This document shows positions 6,492 through 10,820 of a DNA stretch of 10,820 nt, one piece after another. How positions within the stretch are numbered: position 1 is the stretch's first letter; every line of letters starts with the position of its first letter. This DNA comes from Paracoccaceae bacterium (lineage in GTDB: Bacteria; Pseudomonadota; Alphaproteobacteria; Rhodobacterales; Rhodobacteraceae): NCBI GenBank assembly GCA_002400675.1, contig NVQY01000009.1, positions 1 to 10,820 on the forward strand. The letters are read 5' to 3'. Position numbers and translations under genes: made by a program. The notes under the pieces are model-generated. The model worked only from the letters and a program-made list of their open reading frames with translations. It did not search any database and was not told the origin of the DNA.

Positions 6492-6566
6492 GCGCAAGTG
6501 ATGGACAGGCCGATGCGGAACGATTAGGTCTTTGGTAACAAACGTGCGGATTAAGTGAGGCAGGCA

Positions 6567-7637
6567 ATGGCGAAAGTCACGATACGGGAATTGCGCAAGA
6601 ATTACGGGGCTGTGCAGGTTATTCACGGCGTCGATGTGGACATTGAGGATGGTCAGTTTGTCGTGCTGGTCGGGCCGTCGGGCTGCGGTAAATCCACCCT
6701 GCTGCGGATGATCGCCGGGCTAGAGGAAGTCACCGGCGGCACAATTGCCATTGGCGACCGGGTGGTCAACAACCTGCCGCCCAGCGAACGTGACATCGCC
6801 ATGGTGTTCCAGAACTACGCGCTTTACCCGCATAAAACCGTGGCCTCTAACATGGCGTTTTCCCTGCGGATGCGGCGGATGAACAAGGTCGAAATCAAAT
6901 CCCGCGTGGACCGCGCTGCCGAAATCCTTGGGCTGACCGAATATCTTGACCGCTATCCCCGCGCCTTGTCCGGCGGCCAGCGCCAGCGCGTTGCCATGGG
7001 ACGCGCCATCGTCCGTGACCCACAGGTGTTCCTGTTCGACGAACCCCTGTCCAACCTTGACGCCAAGCTGCGCGTACAGATGCGCGCCGAAATTCGCGAG
7101 TTGCACCAACGGCTTGCCACCACCACCGTCTATGTCACTCACGACCAGATCGAAGCGATGACCATGGCCGACAAGATCGTGGTCATGCAGGCAGGGCACA
7201 TCGAACAGATCGGCGCGCCGTTGGAATTGTATGATACCCCCGCCAACACTTTTGTTGCGGGGTTCATCGGCTCTCCGTCGATGAACTTTTTTGATGGCAC
7301 CGTGGGCCAGCCGGATACAAACGGGAACGCCACCATCGACATTGACGGCGCGGCATTTCCGGCGGGACCACGTCAGGGGCTGACGCAGGGCCAGCGGGTA
7401 ACATTCGGCATCCGGCCCGAACATCTTGAACTGGCCGAAACCGGAATTGGCGTACAGGTGGCGGTGGTGGAACCTACCGGCTCGGAAACCCACGTCATTT
7501 CCCGCCTGAAGGATCGCGAAGTGGTCGCGGTGTTCCGCGAACGTCACCCGCTTGTGGCCGGTCAGCAGATCACGTTGCGCCCGGACCCGGAACAGGTACA
7601 CTTGTTTGACGCCGATACCGGTGCCAGAATTGACTAA
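6567..7637 (+). CDS. Sugar ABC transporter ATP-binding protein, MalK/UgpC/MsmK type
   Basis: A 356-residue cytoplasmic ATPase that powers the importer. Walker A GPSGCGKST is at 36-44, the Q-loop Gln82 in FQNYALYPH, the signature LSGGQ at 134-138, Walker B FLFDEP with Asp158-Glu159, the D-loop SNLDAKLR, and the H-loop His192 (VTHDQIEAMT). The last 120 or so residues form the TOBE/OB regulatory domain typical of CUT1 ATPases (GIRPEHL). Start choice: an in-frame GTG at 6555 would add four residues, but the ATG at 6567 follows a GAGG ribosome site 6 bases upstream and gives the family-standard start MAKVTIRELRKNYG. It is the first gene of the plus-strand operon. The ATPase gene is thus separated from its permeases and divergent from them, with a shared operator between. 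It may also serve other CUT1 importers, as such ATPases can be promiscuous. Confidence 0.95.
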   Translation: MAKVTIRELRKNYGAVQVIHGVDVDIEDGQFVVLVGPSGCGKSTLLRMIAGLEEVTGGTIAIGDRVVNNLPPSERDIAMVFQNYALYPHKTVASNMAFSLRMRRMNKVEIKSRVDRAAEILGLTEYLDRYPRALSGGQRQRVAMGRAIVRDPQVFLFDEPLSNLDAKLRVQMRAEIRELHQRLATTTVYVTHDQIEAMTMADKIVVMQAGHIEQIGAPLELYDTPANTFVAGFIGSPSMNFFDGTVGQPDTNGNATIDIDGAAFPAGPRQGLTQGQRVTFGIRPEHLELAETGIGVQVAVVEPTGSETHVISRLKDREVVAVFRERHPLVAGQQITLRPDPEQVHLFDADTGARID

Positions 7638-7658
7638 GCCGCCAAAGGGAGAAGGCAT

Positions 7659-8111
7659 ATGTTGAAAGGGATTGATCACCGGCTGAACGCCGATGTTCTG
7701 TATGCGCTGCGCGCGATGGGGCATGGCGACTACCTGATCCTCACGGATACCAACTTTCCGGCCGATTCGATTGCCAGCCAGACGGTGGTTGGCGAAGTGT
7801 TGCGGATGGAGAACCTGACCACCGCACAGGCCGCACAGGCAATCCTGTCGGTGATGCCGCTGGACACCTTTGTCGATGATTTTGCCGGGCGGATGGAGAT
7901 TGTCGACAACCCCGCCGAAGTCCCCCCGGTGCAGGCCGAAGTGCAGGCAGAAATCGACGCTGCCGAAGGCAAATCGCGCCCCATGGTCGGGATCGAACGG
8001 TTTGAATTCTACGACGTGGCAAGGGACGCCTACGCGGTCATTCAGACCGGAGAACGGCGCTTTTACGGATGTTTCATGTTCCGCAAGGGTGTGATCCCTC
8101 CGGAAGAATAA
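7659..8111 (+). CDS. fucU: RbsD/FucU-family sugar mutarotase, FucU-like
   Basis: A 150-residue cytoplasmic protein, close to E. coli FucU (140). It interconverts anomers (FucU, L-fucose and related sugars) or ring forms (RbsD, ribose) so that the next enzyme receives the right form. Visible family features: MLKGIDHRL at the start, MGHGD with His22 as the likely catalytic residue, LTDTNFPADS (Asp30), and the C-terminal block RFEFYDVARDAYAVIQTGERRFYGCFMFRKGV, quoted here in outline, which follows FucU (RxxFYExAxxA...TGERxxYG...KGV) better than RbsD. It starts 21 bases after the ATPase with a good AAGGGAG ribosome site and lies 11 bases before the kinase. Family is clear; the exact sugar is not, so the symbol is by similarity only. 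Confidence 0.85.
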   Translation: MLKGIDHRLNADVLYALRAMGHGDYLILTDTNFPADSIASQTVVGEVLRMENLTTAQAAQAILSVMPLDTFVDDFAGRMEIVDNPAEVPPVQAEVQAEIDAAEGKSRPMVGIERFEFYDVARDAYAVIQTGERRFYGCFMFRKGVIPPEE

Positions 8112-8122
8112 AGAGGGCAGAT

Positions 8123-9046
8123 ATGGGTCAGGATATTGTCGTGCTGGGGGTATTTGTCGCCGATACCAGCTATCGCGCGGACCGTGCGCCGCGTATGGGC
8201 GAGACCATTATGGGCAACAGCTTTGCGCTGGGTCCGGGGGGCAAGGGGTCGAATCAGGCGGTCGCGGCGGCGCGGGTCGGCGGCAAGGTGCATTTCATCA
8301 CCCGTCTTGGCCGTGATCCGTTTGCCGATATGGCATTGTCCACGTGGGAACGCGCCGGTGTGATCCCCGAAATCACCCAGCATGACGACAGCTATACCGG
8401 GGCCGCCTATATCTTTGTCGAAGAGGCCACGGGCGACAATGCCATCATCGTCTGCCCCGGCGTGGCCAGCACCATTTCGACCGGTGATATAGACACGCAC
8501 GGCGACCTGATTGCCGATGCATCCGTATTCATGACCCAGTTGGAACAACCCATGGCGGCGGCACATCATGGCCTTGATCTGGCGCGCAAAGGTGGGGCGG
8601 TCACCATCCTCAACCCGGCCCCGGCGGCGGACTTGCCTGACGGAATGCTGGCCTTGTGCGATTACGTCACCCCGAATGAGAGCGAGGCCGAGGGCCTGAC
8701 CGGCATCGCCGTGACCTCGGTGGCCGAGGCAACCCAAGCCGCCGAGGCCTTGCTGGCCAAGGGTGTCGGGGCCGCGATCATAACGCTGGGCGAAAACGGC
8801 GCGTTGTTTCATGACGGCACCAACCCGGTGCATGTGCCCGCCTTCAACGCCGGGCCGGTGGTTGAAACCACCGGCGCAGGGGACGCGTTCAACGGCGGTT
8901 TTGCCGCTGGTCTGGCGCGGGGAATGGCTCCGTTAGAGGCGGTGCGCTTTGGCAGTGCCACGGCGGCGATCTCGGTAACGCGCCCCGGCACGGCGCCTTC
9001 TATGCCGGATCTGGGCGAGGTCGAAGCGTTGTTGCAGGCGCAATAG
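8123..9046 (+). CDS. rbsK: Ribokinase-family (PfkB) sugar kinase
   Basis: A 307-residue cytoplasmic kinase, almost the length of E. coli RbsK (309). It would phosphorylate the sugar released or imported by this locus. Motif 1 is the substrate-binding GPGGKGSNQAVAAARVG at 37-53. Motif 2 is the anion-hole/catalytic GAGDAFNGG at 251-259, with Asp254 as the predicted base. NPAPAADLPDG and TPNESEAEGLTG are also characteristic of ribokinases. Start choice: the open frame extends back to 8069 inside the mutarotase gene, but ATG 8123 follows a GAGGG ribosome site and gives the usual start (DIVVLGVFVADTSYRADRAP). It lies 11 bases after the mutarotase and 8 bases before the sulfatase-like gene, so the genes are surely one operon. 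Pairing with a RbsD/FucU-type mutarotase parallels rbsD-rbsK, but the importer is CUT1 rather than the CUT2 type used for ribose, so another sugar is possible. Confidence 0.87.
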   Translation: MGQDIVVLGVFVADTSYRADRAPRMGETIMGNSFALGPGGKGSNQAVAAARVGGKVHFITRLGRDPFADMALSTWERAGVIPEITQHDDSYTGAAYIFVEEATGDNAIIVCPGVASTISTGDIDTHGDLIADASVFMTQLEQPMAAAHHGLDLARKGGAVTILNPAPAADLPDGMLALCDYVTPNESEAEGLTGIAVTSVAEATQAAEALLAKGVGAAIITLGENGALFHDGTNPVHVPAFNAGPVVETTGAGDAFNGGFAAGLARGMAPLEAVRFGSATAAISVTRPGTAPSMPDLGEVEALLQAQ

Positions 9047-9054
9047 GGCCGCGT

Positions 9055-10713
9055 GTGAACATCCTCTACATCATGTTCGACCAGCTGCGGTTTGACTACC
9101 TCAGCTGTGCCGGGCATCCGCATCTGCACACTCCGCATATTGATGCCATCGCCCAGCAGGGCATGCGGTTTTCCCGCGCCTATGTGCAATCTCCGGTGTG
9201 CGGGTCGTCGCGGATGAGCAGCTATACCGGGCGCTATACCTCAAGTCACGGCGCACAGCAGAATGGGTATCCCTTGCGGGTGGGTGAAATGACCATGGGT
9301 GACCATTTGCGCGGCGCTGGCATGGATTGCTGGCTGATCGGAAAGACGCATATGGCGGTGGATGCCAAGGGCATGGCGCGTCTTGGGCTGGCCCCCGACA
9401 GCGTGATCGGTGCGCGTCAGGCGGAATGCGGGTTCGATGTCTGGCAACGCGATGACGGGCTGTGGGGCGAAGGGCCGGACGGCATGTATGACGCCAAACG
9501 CAGCCCCTATAACGAATACCTCAAATCCAAAGGCTACCCCGGCGACAACCCGTGGAAAGACTTTGCCAATGCCGGGGTCGAGGGTGCCGATGGGGATGAC
9601 ATTGCCTCGGGGTGGTTCATGGCCAATGCGGGCAAGCCTGCCAACATCGCCGAAGAGGACAGCGAAACACCGTGGCTGACGACCCAGGCGATCCGGTTTA
9701 TTGAGCAGGCTACAGAAAAATCCAACGGGCCGTGGTGCGCCCATGTCAGTTATATCAAACCGCATTGGCCCTACATCGTGCCCGCGCCTTATAACGATAT
9801 GTACGGGCCAAACCACGTACCCGTGGCCACACGCCACCCTGACGAACGGGTTGATCCCCACCCGGTTTACGCCGCGTTCATGAACAACCCCATCGGACGC
9901 GCATTTTCCCGCGAAGAAGTCCGCCAGGCGGTGATCCCGACCTATATGGGCCTGATCAAACAGATCGACGACCAGATGGGGCGACTGTTCGGGTTTCTGC
10001 GCGATTCCGGGCGGATGCAGGATACGATGATTGTCATCACCTCGGACCACGGCGACTATCTGGGCGATCACTGGCTGGGGGAAAAGGACCTGTTTCACGA
10101 ACCCTCGGTCAAGGTGCCGCTGATTATCTATGATCCGTGCGCAGAGGCGGATGATACAAGGGGCACGGTCTGTGATGACTTGGTCGAGGCGATAGATCTG
10201 CTGCCGACGTTTCTGGAAAGTGCGGGCGGCGAACCGGCGGGGCATATCCTAGAGGGGCGCTCATTGGTGCCGCTGTTGCATGGCGAACACCCTGACGATT
10301 GGCGCGACTATGCGATCAGCGAATATGACTACGCGCCGTCGCCTGTTTCTGTCCAGCTGGGTGTGGCCCCGCAGGACGCGCGCCTGTTCATGGTGGTGGA
10401 CAAGCGGTGGAAGTTCATGCACGCCGAAGGCGGGTTCCGGCCCATGCTGTTCGACCTTGAAAACGACCCACAGGAGTTCTTTGATCTCGGTGCTGACCCG
10501 GCGCAATCAGAGGTGATTGCGCTGATGTATCAACGGCTGGGGAATTGGGGGCGGCGGATGTCTCAGCGGGTCACACGTTCGGACCATGACATCGAAACCG
10601 CGCGGGGGGCCGCGCGGCGCAAGGGGATCGTGTTGGGGGTGTTTGACGGGTCGGATGTGGACGACGACCTGACCGTCAAATACCGGGGCAAAGTCCCGCA
10701 ATCACCGCGCTGA
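9055..10713 (+). CDS. Sulfatase / phosphonate-monoester-hydrolase family enzyme, cytoplasmic
   Basis: A 552-residue alkaline-phosphatase-superfamily hydrolase that cleaves sulfate, phosphodiester or phosphonate esters. Expected sites: Asp9 metal ligand (MFDQLRFD), nucleophile motif C-G-S-S-R at 49-53 followed by MSSYTGRY, Lys97/His99 (IGKTHM), Lys235/His237 (KPHWPY), and the metal pair Asp331-His332 (TSDHGDYLGDH). The overall layout, including FHEPSVKVPLIIYD, SEYDYAPSP and the late DARLFMVVDKRWKFM segment, resembles rhizobial and Burkholderia phosphonate monoester hydrolases as I remember them, whereas the GKxH pair is sulfatase-like. No signal peptide is present, so the substrate must be inside the cell. 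The motif has Ser where formylglycine-type sulfatases have Pro or Ala. Start GTG 9055 follows AGGG at 9045-9048, which overlaps the kinase stop. It is the last gene of the operon in view. Superfamily is certain; sulfatase versus phosphonate/phosphodiester specificity is open. Confidence 0.85.
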   Translation: MNILYIMFDQLRFDYLSCAGHPHLHTPHIDAIAQQGMRFSRAYVQSPVCGSSRMSSYTGRYTSSHGAQQNGYPLRVGEMTMGDHLRGAGMDCWLIGKTHMAVDAKGMARLGLAPDSVIGARQAECGFDVWQRDDGLWGEGPDGMYDAKRSPYNEYLKSKGYPGDNPWKDFANAGVEGADGDDIASGWFMANAGKPANIAEEDSETPWLTTQAIRFIEQATEKSNGPWCAHVSYIKPHWPYIVPAPYNDMYGPNHVPVATRHPDERVDPHPVYAAFMNNPIGRAFSREEVRQAVIPTYMGLIKQIDDQMGRLFGFLRDSGRMQDTMIVITSDHGDYLGDHWLGEKDLFHEPSVKVPLIIYDPCAEADDTRGTVCDDLVEAIDLLPTFLESAGGEPAGHILEGRSLVPLLHGEHPDDWRDYAISEYDYAPSPVSVQLGVAPQDARLFMVVDKRWKFMHAEGGFRPMLFDLENDPQEFFDLGADPAQSEVIALMYQRLGNWGRRMSQRVTRSDHDIETARGAARRKGIVLGVFDGSDVDDDLTVKYRGKVPQSPR

Positions 10714-10718
10714 CCCAA

Positions 10719-10739
10719 AAAAATCCGCCAAATATTTTT
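10719..10739. terminator. AT-rich inverted repeat after the sulfatase-like gene, weak terminator candidate
   Basis: AAAAAT (10719-10724) and ATTTTT (10734-10739) can pair around a 9-base loop that contains CCGCC. The plus-strand copy has a T run (10735-10739) and the minus-strand copy has a run of seven T (10723-10717). It begins 6 bases after the sulfatase stop and would also serve a convergent minus-strand gene. The stem is only A-T pairs, so confidence is low. Confidence 0.35.
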
Positions 10740-10754
10740 CCGCCTGCCGCGCTG

Positions 10755-10820
10755 TTACGCCTTGAACTGATCGTCCGCCGCTGTTTGCCACCCGGTCACC
10801 GGCGCGTTTGTCTGGGCCGC
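10755..10820 (-). CDS. Possible C-terminal end of a convergent gene (partial, unrecognised)
   Basis: The minus-strand frame entering from the right edge is open for 21 codons (AAQTNAPVTGWQTAADDQF, then KA) and stops at TAA 10757-10755. The composition looks protein-like and the stop is 16 bases before the AT-rich hairpin, as expected for a gene convergent to the sulfatase. It is too short to identify. Confidence 0.35.
   Translation of the reverse strand, partial: AAQTNAPVTGWQTAADDQFKA

Noticed and set aside
6502..6529. Plus-strand promoter for the ATPase operon (TGGACA at 6502-6507)
   Set aside because: The -35 is 5 of 6, but no acceptable -10 lies 16-18 bases downstream, so I do not list it as a separate feature.
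6720..7724. 334-residue minus-strand open frame opposite the ATPase
   Set aside because: It mirrors the ATPase, which carries every expected motif. The antisense translation is His/Gly-rich and has no recognisable domain.
8063..8833. 256-residue minus-strand frame opposite the kinase
   Set aside because: Shadow of the ribokinase-family gene; no domain recognised.
9241..10245. 334-residue minus-strand open frame opposite the sulfatase-like gene
   Set aside because: Antisense shadow of a protein with a full set of catalytic motifs; no own ribosome site or domain.
1..10820. CRISPR arrays, tRNA or rRNA genes, insertion sequences, riboswitches
   Set aside because: I saw no regularly spaced repeats, no tRNA cloverleaf, no transposase and no recognisable riboswitch core.

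Overview
The window is GC-rich, with GC-biased third codon positions. Its gene content (a CUT1-type carbohydrate ABC importer, a Tat-exported binding protein, and an ECF sigma factor overlapping a YfbK-like VWA gene) suggests an alphaproteobacterium, probably a Rhodobacterales/Roseobacter-group member. That assignment is from style only, since no marker gene is present.

Layout. (1) Positions 1-2246, plus strand: the 3' end of an ECF-type sigma factor gene overlaps by 4 bases (ATGA) a membrane-anchored VWA-domain protein. A strong hairpin at 2259-2289 separates this unit from the convergent genes that follow. (2) Positions 2300-6292, minus strand: a sugar importer in the order substrate-binding protein (6292-4628), MalF-like permease (4329-3217), MalG-like permease (3220-2300). 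The 298-bp gap between the binding protein and the first permease holds two hairpins, a 51-codon remnant of a YoeB toxin gene on the opposite strand, and a 14-bp palindrome touching the permease start codon. (3) Positions 6293-6566: a divergent control region carrying an 18-bp perfect palindrome with the same core (CTAACATGTTAG). (4) Positions 6567-10713, plus strand: a tight operon of the transporter ATPase, a FucU/RbsD-family sugar mutarotase, a ribokinase-family sugar kinase, and a sulfatase/phosphonate-monoester-hydrolase-family enzyme without a signal peptide. (5) Right edge: an AT-rich hairpin and possibly the last 21 codons of a convergent minus-strand gene.

How the parts may work together. 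The importer would bring in a sugar, possibly carrying a sulfate, phosphate or phosphonate ester. The cytoplasmic sulfatase-like enzyme would remove the ester, the mutarotase would interconvert anomers or ring forms, and the kinase would phosphorylate the sugar. Both divergent halves, and separately the permease pair, look governed by one regulator that recognises CTAACATGTTAG. No regulator gene is in the window. The substrate is not identifiable from sequence.

The least expected items are the decayed yoeB fragment, the operator-overlapped and possibly leaderless promoter at the permease start, and the non-standard C-G-S-S-R nucleophile motif of the sulfatase-like enzyme.
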